This document shows, one piece after another, positions 37,100 through 44,758 of a DNA stretch of 64,000 nt. The DNA comes from Lachnospiraceae bacterium. Its GTDB lineage: Bacteria; Bacillota_A; Clostridia; Lachnospirales; Lachnospiraceae. The position numbers were made by a program, and so were the translations under genes. The notes beneath the pieces are model-generated. The model was not told where the DNA came from and did no database searches. It worked only from the letters and a program-made list of their open reading frames with translations. Each line of letters opens with the position of its first letter. Within the stretch, counting starts at the first letter, position 1. The stretch lies in contig JAIKXO010000146.1 of assembly GCA_024684065.1 (NCBI GenBank), positions 42,701 through 106,700 on the forward strand, given 5' to 3'.

Positions 37100-37657
37100 A
37101 TGGAGTATATCGACAGATATCTTGAGGAAACACAGAAGATAGTGGAAACTGTTCCCAGAGAAGAGATCGAAAAGGGGATAAATATCCTTAAGGACATTAA
37201 GGAAAAAGGCGGAAGGCTTTTTATTCTGGGGGTCGGAGGAAGCGCTGCCAATGCTTCCCACGCGGTGAACGATTTCAGAAAGATCGGAGGGATCGAGACC
37301 TACGCGCCGACGGATAATGTTGCGGAGCTTACGGCCAGAACAAATGACGAAGGCTGGGACACCACCTTTGTGGAATGGTTAAAGACATCAAAGCTTTCCG
37401 ATAAGGACGCGATAATGGTATTTTCAGTGGGCGGAGGAAGTGAAACGACATCCTTAAATATCGTCAACGCCCTGAAGCTTGGAAAAGAAAGAGGTTCAAA
37501 GGTGATCTCCGTGGTATCAAGGTCGGGCGGATACTCAAAGGAGGTTTCGGATGCCTGCGTACTCATCCCGGTCGTTTCGGAGAAAAGGATCACGCCTCAT
37601 GCGGAAGGATGGCAGGGGGTCATCTGGCATCTGATGGTGAATGCGATCGTTGAATAG
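37100..37657 (+). CDS. gmhA: Sedoheptulose 7-phosphate isomerase
   Basis: SIS-domain enzyme converting sedoheptulose 7-phosphate to D-glycero-D-manno-heptose 7-phosphate, the first pathway step. 185 residues. The phosphosugar loops LGVGGSAANASHAVNDFRKIGG and VFSVGGGSETTSLN fit the GmhA group, and the C-terminal ACVLIPV ... TPHAEGWQGVIWHLMVNAIV matches its helix with metal/acid-base residues. GGGAG precedes the ATG. It lies 82 bp after the hddC-gmhB fusion and before a transaldolase. Confidence 0.88.
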   Translation: MEYIDRYLEETQKIVETVPREEIEKGINILKDIKEKGGRLFILGVGGSAANASHAVNDFRKIGGIETYAPTDNVAELTARTNDEGWDTTFVEWLKTSKLSDKDAIMVFSVGGGSETTSLNIVNALKLGKERGSKVISVVSRSGGYSKEVSDACVLIPVVSEKRITPHAEGWQGVIWHLMVNAIVE

Positions 37658-37734
37658 GATCATACAGTGTTTATTGCTTTATATGGGATATCAATTGTAT
37701 CAGGGGTTTAATAAATTGCAGAAAGGGGAGCAAA

Positions 37735-38451
37735 ATGAAATTTGAGGATCTTAAGGTAACGGTATATGCAGATGGTGCAGATATAGAGGGAATGAAGGAG
37801 GAATACAGAAAGGGCTATGTAAAGGGCTTTACCACCAACCCTACGCTTATGAAGAAGGCGGGAGTAAAGGACTATATGACCTTTGCGAAGGAAGCCTTGA
37901 AGGAGATACCGGATCTTCCTCTGTCGCTTGAGGTTTTTGCGGATGATTTTGAGACAATGGAGAAAGAGGCAAAGGTACTTTCATCTCTTTCCGATAATGT
38001 TTTTGTTAAGATACCCATTACCAATTCAAAGGGAGAGTCAAGCATACCGCTTATAAAAAAGCTTTCTGAGGAAGGTATAAGGCTTAACGTGACCGCTATC
38101 CTTACTCTGTCACAGGTCAGGGAAACGGTGGATGCTTTTAAGGAAGGGACTGAAAATATCGTCTCGGTCTTTGCCGGAAGGATCTTAGACACAGGAGTAG
38201 ACGCGATGCCCATAATGAAGGAGGTAAGCAGCATATGCAGAGAAAAGCCGGGTACGCTTTCGCTGTGGGCAAGCTGCAGGGAGGTCTATAATATAATCCA
38301 GGCTGATCAGTGCGGGGTGGATATCATCACGGTTACAAATGCGATACTCGCAAAGCTTCCCAATCTTGGCAAGGATCTTACAAAGCTTTCGCTTGAAACT
38401 GTGCAGATGTTTGTTAATGACGGAAAAAGCCTTGGGTTCTCAATCCTTTAA
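37735..38451 (+). CDS. Transaldolase-family protein
   Basis: 238-residue TIM-barrel of the small transaldolase/fructose-6-phosphate aldolase family. Motifs: VKGFTTNPTLMKKAG, the Schiff-base lysine in NVFVKIPITN, LNVTAILTLSQV and VSVFAGRILDTGVDA. Within the heptose operon it may supply sedoheptulose 7-phosphate, the GmhA substrate, by transaldolase chemistry. A related aldolase activity is possible because family members differ by few residues. GGGGAG is the Shine-Dalgarno. Confidence 0.82.
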   Translation: MKFEDLKVTVYADGADIEGMKEEYRKGYVKGFTTNPTLMKKAGVKDYMTFAKEALKEIPDLPLSLEVFADDFETMEKEAKVLSSLSDNVFVKIPITNSKGESSIPLIKKLSEEGIRLNVTAILTLSQVRETVDAFKEGTENIVSVFAGRILDTGVDAMPIMKEVSSICREKPGTLSLWASCREVYNIIQADQCGVDIITVTNAILAKLPNLGKDLTKLSLETVQMFVNDGKSLGFSIL

Positions 38452-38825
38452 AGTGGGGATTTCATAGCTAATAATGCACCGTAATGGGTTTAAATATCAT
38501 GGTTTTATTATGCGTTTTTAACAAAAATCCCATAAAACGGCTAAAAAACGCCAAGATAGTTTGACAAAAACTGGAGTATGGGCTATATTATCATAATGAA
38601 AAATACGGGGCGTTTGTTATAAATAACTGTTCATAACGGGGAAATGATCTGATCTGACGATCGAACTTATCCGACATTTGCTAAAGCAAATACCAAATCG
38701 GATCGGCACGGACTGAGGTTCGTACCTGAGCGCATGATCTGTTTCGCAGACCGGCGCAGCGCTCTGTAAGTATAGATACCATACATAAAACATTTGATTT
38801 ATGGAATGAAAGGAGACGTTATATC
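38452..38825 (+). promoter_or_regulatory. Promoter and long structured leader of the DUF6465 gene
   Basis: A 374-bp gap without genes. A near-consensus promoter, TTGACA (38561-38566), 17-bp spacer, TATATT (38584-38589), predicts a leader of about 230 nt. The leader holds several hairpins: TCCGA ... TCGGA (38669-38703) enclosing ATTTGC/GCAAAT, a CTGAGGT/ACCTGAG stem near 38712-38730, and TCTG/CAGA near 38736-38752. AAGGAG lies just before the start. The remaining 100 bp upstream of the promoter hold nothing I recognise beyond AT-rich sequence. Confidence 0.6.
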
Positions 38826-39182
38826 ATGGCAGAAGTAAAGAAACCTGTTGCAGATGCTAAGAAGGAAGCGGCAAAAAAGACAGAGCCGGTAAAGAAGGAA
38901 GAGCCTGCCAAGGCTTTAGAGACAGCAAAGAAAGCACCGGAGAAGAAAGCACCCGCTAAGAAGCCTGCAGCGAAGAAGAAGGTTGAGGTAAAGGAAAGCA
39001 TAGTTGTTCAGCATAATGGTGTTGATGTTTCTGAGAAGGATCTGTTCAAGAACGCAAGGGCTGCTTACAAGAAAGCCGGCAACAAGGATGAAGTTAAGAG
39101 CATTACCATATATATCAATGCTGACGAAGGAAAATACTATCCTGTAGTTAACGGAAACCCTGTAGACGGGATCGATCTTTAA
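38826..39182 (+). CDS. DUF6465 family protein with Lys/Ala/Pro-rich tail
   Basis: 118 residues. Residues 1-58 are low-complexity (repeats of AKK, PAK, APEKKAP), like a histone H1 tail. Residues 60-118 form the conserved domain: IVVQHNGVDVSEKDLFKNARAAYKKAGNKDEVKSITIYINADEGKYYPVVNGNPVDGIDL in pattern. The family is, as far as I know, confined to Clostridia, with no assigned function. The basic tail suggests nucleic-acid or polyanion binding. The strong promoter and terminator flanking it indicate a monocistronic, probably abundant product. Confidence 0.75.
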   Translation: MAEVKKPVADAKKEAAKKTEPVKKEEPAKALETAKKAPEKKAPAKKPAAKKKVEVKESIVVQHNGVDVSEKDLFKNARAAYKKAGNKDEVKSITIYINADEGKYYPVVNGNPVDGIDL

Positions 39183-39242
39183 AACACGGAATTTAAATAT
39201 AAGCCTGAAAGATGTTTTCATGGATCATGGCTTAGGCGGAAG

Positions 39243-39270
39243 ACATCACCTCGCAGGAGGTGGTGTTTTT
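39243..39270 (+). terminator. Intrinsic terminator after the DUF6465 gene
   Basis: Stem ATCACCTC (39245-39252), loop GCAG, GAGGTGGT (39257-39264), then GTTTTT. The GGAGG inside the stem is not a usable ribosome site for the following gene because it is too far from its starts. Confidence 0.75.
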
Positions 39271-39392
39271 CATTTATGCGTGATAAGGCACAGAATGCGT
39301 GGACATTTACGGCAGGCCGGTTAAGCGGACAGGTGTATGCTGCCGGACCATGCATGCTCAAAAAGGCAACTGCATTTTACACAGGTGACAGA

Positions 39393-40286
39393 ATGGAAGA
39401 AAACACTTCGAAAAATGAACATTTATGCGATGAACATTTATATAATGAACACTTGCATAATAAACACTTGAATGATGAACACTTGCATAGCGAACACTTG
39501 CATAGCGAACACTTGAATGATGAACACTTGTATACGGAAGAAACTGTTCCGAAATTCCGGGACGCCGATGCGGACGGTCTTTTGGGGATAAGGGGATATT
39601 TTAACCTTCTCCAGGATCTTGCGTGTATTCATATGTACCGGTATGACCTTGGAAATGACAAGCTTCCGGAAAGGACAGGCTGTGCCTGGATATTTACAAA
39701 ATATAAGATCCATGTATATAAGAAAGCTGATTTTGATACAAAACTAAGGATGGAGACCTGGCTGGAGCCGGTCCGTTCCCCTCTTTTAGTCAACCGCGGA
39801 ATGTGGATAAGCGCAGGGGAAGAGCTTTATGCCGCAGGCAGGGTTGAGACCTGTCCGTTTAATTTAAGGGAGCAGAAGCTGGTAAGGCTGTCTGAAATAG
39901 GTTTTAAAGGGGATATTTCTTTTGACAGGCAGGCAGGACTGACACGCTTTTCAAGAATGGGCAGATTTATGGACGATCTTGAGTTCAGGTATGAACATGT
40001 TGTAAGATATACCGATCTTGACAAGTCCATGCATATGAACAATATCAGGTATGTCGACATGTTCCTTAATGCTTTTCCTTCCGATTTTTACCGAACTCAT
40101 TTTGTAAATGAGATGGAGGTACAGTTTCGGAGCCAGTGCTTTGAAGGCGAAAGGCTGAGGATCTTTTCAAAAGAGGAAGAGCGCATAAACGAGCAGGGGG
40201 AGAAAGAATCTGTTACAAGACTGCATGCGCTTAAGGATGATGATTCGGTGGCATCGGTGTCGCTTATCACTGCCTTGGCAGTTTGA
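39393..40286 (+). CDS. Acyl-ACP thioesterase with repetitive N-terminal extension
   Basis: Hot-dog-fold thioesterase releasing fatty acids from acyl-ACP. About 297 residues from the ATG at 39393; an ATG at 39276 in the same frame lies next to the upstream terminator and is less likely. Residues 9-48 are eight copies of a five-residue repeat EHLxx encoded by a 15-bp tandem repeat. The double hot-dog domain follows: YTEETVPKFRDADADGLLGIRGYFNLLQDLA, then WIFTKYKIHVYKKADFDTKLRMETWL, and the second half VVRYTDLDKSMHMNNIRYVDMFLNAFP with the catalytic Asn/His region. The repetitive tail is not part of the normal family plan. Confidence 0.8.
   Translation: MEENTSKNEHLCDEHLYNEHLHNKHLNDEHLHSEHLHSEHLNDEHLYTEETVPKFRDADADGLLGIRGYFNLLQDLACIHMYRYDLGNDKLPERTGCAWIFTKYKIHVYKKADFDTKLRMETWLEPVRSPLLVNRGMWISAGEELYAAGRVETCPFNLREQKLVRLSEIGFKGDISFDRQAGLTRFSRMGRFMDDLEFRYEHVVRYTDLDKSMHMNNIRYVDMFLNAFPSDFYRTHFVNEMEVQFRSQCFEGERLRIFSKEEERINEQGEKESVTRLHALKDDDSVASVSLITALAV
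39417..39536 (+). repeat. Eight-copy 15-bp tandem repeat inside the thioesterase gene
   Basis: Unit GAACACTTGCATAAT with variation, eight contiguous copies, each encoding Glu/Lys-His-Leu-x-x. Two adjacent copies (39477-39506) are identical, a sign of recent slippage. Because the unit is a multiple of three, copy-number change keeps the frame. Confidence 0.9.
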
Positions 40287-40310
40287 TTTTTAAGTTTCGG
40301 GAAAACAGTA

Positions 40311-40940
40311 ATGGAAGCATTCGGATTAGTACATTTATATTACGGAGAAGGGAAGGGAAAATCCACTGCCGCTGCCGGGCTTGCCCTCAGAGCCTTAAAG
40401 GCGGGCGCCGTTGTTCTTATTGTAAGGTTTTTAAAGAGCGAAAGCTATGAAAGCGGAGAGACAGAGCTGTTAAAAGAAGCGGGGGCTTTTATCGTAAACG
40501 GGAAAACGGATCATAAATTCGTAAGAAAAATGGACGGGGAGGAAAAAAAGCAGCTGAAAGCATGCCAGGATAAGATACTGAGATCGATCATAGAGGGAGG
40601 AGACGACGATCCATCCGTAAATGCCATGGATGAGGGTGAAAAAAAGGGATCGAAAAGAAGCTTTGATGAGATAAGCTCCTTACTGCGTGAGTCAAAGAGA
40701 AGCGGAAAGAACGTGCTTCTTGTTCTGGACGAAGTATTGAACGCATGCACTTACGGGCTGCTTGATGAAGAGCTGTTAAGAGGGCTTTTGGCAAACAGGC
40801 CGGAGAGATGGGAGATCGTCTTAACCGGAAGAGATCCCAAAGAATGGATGACAGATGAAGCGGATTATGTAACGGAATTTAAGTGTGTTAAACATGCGTA
40901 TGATGCCGGAATAAGGGCAAGACGGGGCATAGAATATTAA
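40311..40940 (+). CDS. cobO: Corrinoid (cob(I)yrinic acid a,c-diamide) adenosyltransferase
   Basis: CobA/CobO/BtuR-type P-loop enzyme that adenosylates corrinoids. 209 residues. It begins GLVHLYYGEGKGKSTAAAGLALRALKAG with the family-specific P-loop GEGKGKST. The Walker B-like LLVLDEVLNACTYGLL and the C-terminal ELVLTGR equivalent (WEIVLTGRDPKEWMTDEADYVTEF) follow. Length is typical. No other cobalamin gene is in the window, so salvage rather than de novo synthesis cannot be distinguished. It is followed by a promoter, so it probably ends its own transcript. Confidence 0.9.
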   Translation: MEAFGLVHLYYGEGKGKSTAAAGLALRALKAGAVVLIVRFLKSESYESGETELLKEAGAFIVNGKTDHKFVRKMDGEEKKQLKACQDKILRSIIEGGDDDPSVNAMDEGEKKGSKRSFDEISSLLRESKRSGKNVLLVLDEVLNACTYGLLDEELLRGLLANRPERWEIVLTGRDPKEWMTDEADYVTEFKCVKHAYDAGIRARRGIEY

Positions 40941-40997
40941 CACGGACGTAAGGAGATCCTTTTTGCGAAAAACAGGGGATGCAAACGTTTATATTGC

Positions 40998-41116
40998 TTG
41001 ACAGTAAAAGCATGGTTGTTGTATACTTCCATTTGACCACGGGCGGGAGGTTTTTCCGCCTTTTAATTTTTTCAGTAACCATTCAGGAAAAACCTGATCA
41101 GTTACATTTTTTATTT
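40998..41116 (+). promoter_or_regulatory. greA promoter followed by two terminator-like hairpins
   Basis: TTGACA (40998-41003), 18-bp spacer, TATACT (41022-41027). Hairpin 1: GGCGG (41042-41046)/CCGCC (41056-41060), then TTTTAATTTTTT. Hairpin 2: GTAAC (41075-41079) with inner CAGG/CCTG, GTTAC (41101-41105), then ATTTTTT. Both precede the greA start at 41164. Either greA is attenuated, or the hairpins end cobO transcription and the real greA promoter is further down. Confidence 0.6.
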
Positions 41117-41163
41117 ATATATGATCAAATCTGGTCATTTTGATTTGGAAAGAAGGAACTGGA

Positions 41164-41643
41164 ATGGATGAGAAAAAGCATATCTTAACTTACGAAGGTT
41201 TAAAGGCTCTTGAGGACGAGCTTCATGATCTGAAGGTAAACAAAAGGGCAGAGAATGCCCAGAAGCTTAAGGAGGCAAGGGCACAGGGAGATCTCTCCGA
41301 GAATGCAGAGTATGATGCGGCAAAGGATGAGCAGAGGGATATCCATGCAAGGATAGAGGAGATAGAGAAGATCCTTAAAAACGCTGAGGTTGTTCTGGAT
41401 GAAGAGGTTGACACGGACAAGGTCAGCGTGGGATGCACTGTCAAAATACGTGATATGGAATACAAAGAGGACATGGAATACAAAATAGTAGGTTCTACCG
41501 AGGCAGACAGCCTGAACGGTAAGATATCGAACGAATCTCCTGTCGGAAAAGCACTGATAGGGGCAAAGAAAGGCCAGACTGTTTCTATAGAGACAATAGC
41601 GGGTGTTATCAAATATAAGATTCTTGAGATACATAAAGGATAA
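41164..41643 (+). CDS. greA: Transcription elongation factor GreA
   Basis: RNA polymerase secondary-channel factor stimulating cleavage of backtracked RNA. 159 residues, normal length. The N-terminal coiled coil ([64 protein letters not shown]) has the catalytic acidic tip in [12 protein letters not shown], followed by the FKBP-like C-terminal domain ending [21 protein letters not shown]. An upstream ATG at 41140 is open, but AAGGA with good spacing precedes the ATG at 41164. A terminator follows. Confidence 0.95.
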   Translation: MDEKKHILTYEGLKALEDELHDLKVNKRAENAQKLKEARAQGDLSENAEYDAAKDEQRDIHARIEEIEKILKNAEVVLDEEVDTDKVSVGCTVKIRDMEYKEDMEYKIVGSTEADSLNGKISNESPVGKALIGAKKGQTVSIETIAGVIKYKILEIHKG

Positions 41644-41678
41644 AACACGAGAATAATAAAAATATTATTGTAAGTGCG

Positions 41679-41713
41679 GGGCCGCCGGATACATATTCCG
41701 ACGGCCCGATTTA
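41679..41713 (+). terminator. Intrinsic terminator after greA
   Basis: GGGCCGCCGGA (41679-41689) pairs with TCCGACGGCCC (41697-41707) apart from one mismatch, followed by GATTTATAT. Confidence 0.7.
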
Positions 41714-41748
41714 TATACGCGATAAACTCCTGAAATTAATGATTCCTC

Positions 41749-41777
41749 TTGACAAATTACATTGCGCGCAATAAAAT
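41749..41777 (+). promoter_or_regulatory. Promoter with palindromic operator for the MarR/radical-SAM operon
   Basis: TTGACA (41749-41754), 17-bp spacer, TAAAAT (41772-41777). The spacer contains the perfect 12-bp palindrome ATTGCGCGCAAT (41761-41772), which touches the -10. The position is ideal for autorepression by the MarR protein encoded just downstream. Confidence 0.75.
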
Positions 41778-41808
41778 ATGACAAAAGATATAATATGGGA
41801 GGACGAAA

Positions 41809-42240
41809 ATGGCGCAGGAATATGAACAGCTTTTATTGAAAAATCAGTTATGTTTTCCGCTTTATGCATGCGGAAGGAAAATCGTAGGGAAGTACACACC
41901 TTTTCTAAGCCCGCTGGGGCTTACCTATACCCAGTATGTAGTGCTGATGGTCCTTTGGGAGCAGGAATCGATAAATGTAGGGCAACTCGGAACTATCCTT
42001 CATCTGGATGCAGGCACCCTTACACCGCTTTTAAAGAGGCTTGAAAAGGCCGGATATGTGACAAGGGCGCGGTCGAAGGAGGATGAGCGTGTTACGGTAA
42101 TAAGCATCACTCCGGAGGGAAATGCTCTTAAAGAAAAATGCAAGGATATCCCAATGAAGATGGCTTCGGAGGGATCTGCTCTTAGTGAAGAAGATACAAA
42201 AGAACTGTACAGGCTTTTATATCTGATCTTGGAAGGATAG
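41809..42240 (+). CDS. MarR-family transcriptional regulator
   Basis: 143 residues, full length. Typical helices: LLLKNQLCFPLYACGRKIVGKYTPFLSPLGLTYTQYVVLMVLWE, the winged helix NVGQLGTILHLDAGTLTPLLKRLEKAGYVTRARSKEDERVTVISITPEG, and a C-terminal dimerisation helix. Strong OhrR-like character: Cys16 in NQLCFPLYA sits where OhrR carries its peroxide-sensing cysteine, so redox sensing is plausible. GGGAGGA is the Shine-Dalgarno. The next gene, a radical-SAM protein, starts 7 bp downstream. Confidence 0.88.
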   Translation: MAQEYEQLLLKNQLCFPLYACGRKIVGKYTPFLSPLGLTYTQYVVLMVLWEQESINVGQLGTILHLDAGTLTPLLKRLEKAGYVTRARSKEDERVTVISITPEGNALKEKCKDIPMKMASEGSALSEEDTKELYRLLYLILEG

Positions 42241-42247
42241 TATATTT

Positions 42248-43357
42248 ATGGATAAAGAATTTGATCTGCAGGAATACATGACAAAGGGCGTGGAGCGCGT
42301 TGTTTCCGATGCTGTAAAAGCAACCTTTAAGAATCCAAAAGAGAGCGCTTTTATGCTCGGATTCTCCAGGTCAAGCTCGGCAGCCTCAAAGAAGCGCAAA
42401 ATGGCAGAAAAGAAAGGAAATCATATCCCGCCTTTTCTGATCGCAAGCATAACCAGCAAATGCAATCTTCACTGTGCGGGATGCTATTCCAGATGTAATC
42501 ACGCAACGGTTGATACCGAGCCGGTAGTCCAGCTTACGGACGAAGAGTGGTTCAGGATCTTTGATGAAGCAGATGAACTGGGGATCAGCTTTATTCTTCT
42601 TGCCGGAGGCGAACCGATGCTTCGCAGGGGTGTTATAGAAGCGGCCGGAAGGAAAAAGAACATCCTGTTCCCGATATTTACAAATGGAACGTTTATGGAT
42701 GAAAGGTACTTCGATCTGTTTGATAAAAGCCGGAACCTTATCCCGATCATGAGCATTGAAGGGAAAAAGGAGACCACGGATTTAAGAAGGGGTGTTGGAA
42801 TATACGACCGGCTGATAAAAAACATGGATGAACTTAACAGCCGGGGACTTATATTCGGAGCTTCCGTTACGGTCACGACCGAAAACATAAACGAGGTCAC
42901 CTCGGATGATTTCCTGAACGAGCTGTCTTACAGAGGCTGCAAGGCGGTGATCTTTGTGGAATTTGTTCCGATGGCGGATGAGAGTAAGCATCTTGCTCCC
43001 GGAGAGAAGGAGAGGGAAAGCTTAAAGACCGAGATCTTAAGACTGAGAGAAAAAAGGCCTGAGATGGTGTTCATATCATTCCCCGGGGATGAGAAGAGTT
43101 CCGGCGGGTGTGTGGCTGCCGGCAGAGGATTTTTCCATATAAATTCACACGGCGGGGCGGAACCGTGTCCGTTCTCACCGTATTCGGATGTAAACATCAG
43201 AAATACTTCGCTCATGGAGGCTATGCATTCTCCGCTGTTTGTGGCTTTACAGAGCGGAGATATCCTGATGGATGATCATGACGGCGGATGTGTACTCTAC
43301 GAAAAACGTGAGCTTGTTGAACAGCTTATGAAAGAAAACCGCCTCTGTTCGGCCTGA
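42248..43357 (+). CDS. Radical SAM protein with C-terminal cysteine-rich (SPASM-like) region
   Basis: 369 residues. After a 60-residue N-terminal segment comes SITSKCNLHCAGCYSRC, the CX3CX2C iron-sulfur motif (Cys72, Cys76, Cys79), then LAGGEPMLRR and PIFTNGTFMDERYFDLF of the SAM barrel. Toward the C-terminus GGCVAAGRGFFHINSHGGAEPCPFSP and GGCVLYEKRELVEQL hold further cysteines that could ligate an auxiliary cluster. No precursor peptide is visible nearby. It is co-transcribed with the MarR gene, so its substrate may relate to the signal the regulator senses. Confidence 0.85.
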   Translation: MDKEFDLQEYMTKGVERVVSDAVKATFKNPKESAFMLGFSRSSSAASKKRKMAEKKGNHIPPFLIASITSKCNLHCAGCYSRCNHATVDTEPVVQLTDEEWFRIFDEADELGISFILLAGGEPMLRRGVIEAAGRKKNILFPIFTNGTFMDERYFDLFDKSRNLIPIMSIEGKKETTDLRRGVGIYDRLIKNMDELNSRGLIFGASVTVTTENINEVTSDDFLNELSYRGCKAVIFVEFVPMADESKHLAPGEKERESLKTEILRLREKRPEMVFISFPGDEKSSGGCVAAGRGFFHINSHGGAEPCPFSPYSDVNIRNTSLMEAMHSPLFVALQSGDILMDDHDGGCVLYEKRELVEQLMKENRLCSA

Positions 43358-43520
43358 AAAATTTTTTAAAGCCTGTCGAAGGGCTTAATATAAAAAAATG
43401 AGGAAGGTGATCGACGGTGGAAACCCGGCCCGTGTGATAAAGACATTGGATGTCGACAGATTTATATAGAAAACCCGATAAAAATAAACGGCTTTTTGAA
43501 ATAGTCGGGATCGCTGCCGG

Positions 43521-43549
43521 TTTACACTCTTTTGTGAAAATGCTATTAT
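43521..43549 (+). promoter_or_regulatory. Promoter for argC
   Basis: TTTACA (43521-43526), 17-bp spacer, TATTAT (43544-43549), about 50 bp before argC. Upstream, 43374-43392 holds an AAGCC/GGGCTT hairpin that may end the radical-SAM transcript. Nothing else is recognised in this 240-bp gap. Confidence 0.6.
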
Positions 43550-43597
43550 AAATCGTGCGATTTTATTATTATGTGCGGCTGAAGGAGGCATGTTGAA

Positions 43598-44542
43598 ATG
43601 AAAGTTAAAGTGTTTATCGATGGAAGCGAAGGTACGACAGGGCTTCGGATCCATGAGAGGATCTCCCAAAGAGATGATATCGATCTTCTTACAATAAGTC
43701 CCGGGCTGAGAAAGGATCCCGATGAACGTAAACGGCTGATTAATTCATCCGACATTACCTTTCTCTGTCTTCCGGATGCGGCGGCTATGGAGTCGGTTTC
43801 ACTGGTTGAAAATGAACATGTGGTCATAATAGATGCATCGACCGCCCACCGCACAGATGAAGGATGGGCATACGGCTTTGCGGAGCTTTCCGATAATCAC
43901 CGTAGGGCAATAAGGAACGGGAAGAGGATCGCTGTTCCGGGCTGTCATGCGACAGGCTTTATAGCTTTGGTATATCCGATGATCGCAGGTGGATTCATGC
44001 CCGCGGATTACCCGGTGAGCGCCTTTTCTCTGACGGGATATTCGGGTGGCGGCAAGAAGATGATAGCGGCGTACGAAGACGAAGGCAAGTCAGAGGATCT
44101 CTTTGCGCCGCGTGAATATGCGATCTCCCAGCAGCATAAGCATCTTAAGGAGATGCATAAGATCACGGGCCTTAAAAGGATCCCTCTTTTCAGCCCGGTC
44201 GTGGATGATTATTACAGCGGAATGGTCGTGACCGTGCCGCTTTATACTGATATGTTAAAAGGGGCAGGCGTGGAAAGTGTCCGCGCATTTTTCAGGGATT
44301 ATTATGAAGGGCAGAGATTCATTACCGTAGCCGAGGCCGATGATGAGGCTGCTTCATCCGGTTTTATCTCAGGAAACCGGCTTTCAGGTTATGACGGCCT
44401 GAAAATATACGTTACCGGAAACGAAGACCGGATCCTTCTTATCTCACAGTTTGACAACCTTGGAAAGGGCGCTTCCGGCGCCGCAATGCAGTGTATGAAC
44501 ATAGTCCTCGGGTGCGACGAAGCTAAGGGGCTTAATCTTTGA
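43598..44542 (+). CDS. argC: N-acetyl-gamma-glutamyl-phosphate reductase, type 2
   Basis: NADPH-dependent reductase of arginine biosynthesis. 314 residues, the short ArgC2 form. It starts VKVFIDGSEGTTGLRIHERISQRDDIDLL, a pattern of the type 2 group, with the catalytic cysteine in AVPGCHATGF and downstream SLTGYSGGGKKMIAAYE. AGGAGG precedes the ATG. It stands alone here, between its own promoter and a strong terminator, away from other arg genes. Confidence 0.93.
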   Translation: MKVKVFIDGSEGTTGLRIHERISQRDDIDLLTISPGLRKDPDERKRLINSSDITFLCLPDAAAMESVSLVENEHVVIIDASTAHRTDEGWAYGFAELSDNHRRAIRNGKRIAVPGCHATGFIALVYPMIAGGFMPADYPVSAFSLTGYSGGGKKMIAAYEDEGKSEDLFAPREYAISQQHKHLKEMHKITGLKRIPLFSPVVDDYYSGMVVTVPLYTDMLKGAGVESVRAFFRDYYEGQRFITVAEADDEAASSGFISGNRLSGYDGLKIYVTGNEDRILLISQFDNLGKGASGAAMQCMNIVLGCDEAKGLNL

Positions 44543-44575
44543 TTCCGGTATCAGCCGGTATATTTTGAAATATTT

Positions 44576-44610
44576 TACCGGGACCTGTTTTTCGGGTCCC
44601 GGTATTTTAT
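44576..44610 (+). terminator. Strong intrinsic terminator after argC
   Basis: Perfect 10-bp stem TACCGGGACC (44576-44585) and GGTCCCGGTA (44595-44604), followed by TTTTAT. Confidence 0.88.
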
Positions 44611-44721
44611 ATAAAGAAGATGATACAACGATTTTCGTTTTGACGTGAATTAAATATCTGCCTTTTGATATTTATACTCATTAACTAAGCGGCATTGATG
44701 TTGTCCTGTCATTGAGCAGAT

Positions 44722-44735
44722 CGCTATGATATAAT
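44722..44735 (+). promoter_or_regulatory. Extended -10 promoter for addBA
   Basis: TGATATAAT (TGn plus consensus TATAAT at 44730-44735) with a weak -35 (TGTCAT, 44707-44712), about 25 bp before the addB start. Confidence 0.5.
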
Positions 44736-44758
44736 GAGACAAGCGGAGGATACACAAC

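Noticed and set aside
39276..39392. Upstream in-frame start for the thioesterase
   Set aside because: Its apparent GGAGG is inside the terminator stem of the previous gene and about 16 nt away from the ATG; the added residues resemble no thioesterase.
39417..39536. CRISPR-like array
   Set aside because: Units are contiguous 15-bp repeats without spacers and lie in a coding frame; no cas genes are present anywhere in the window.
44697..44712. TTGTCCTGT near the addB promoter as a third copy of the WYL-associated palindrome
   Set aside because: Only nine bases match and the palindromic partner arm is missing, so chance is likely.
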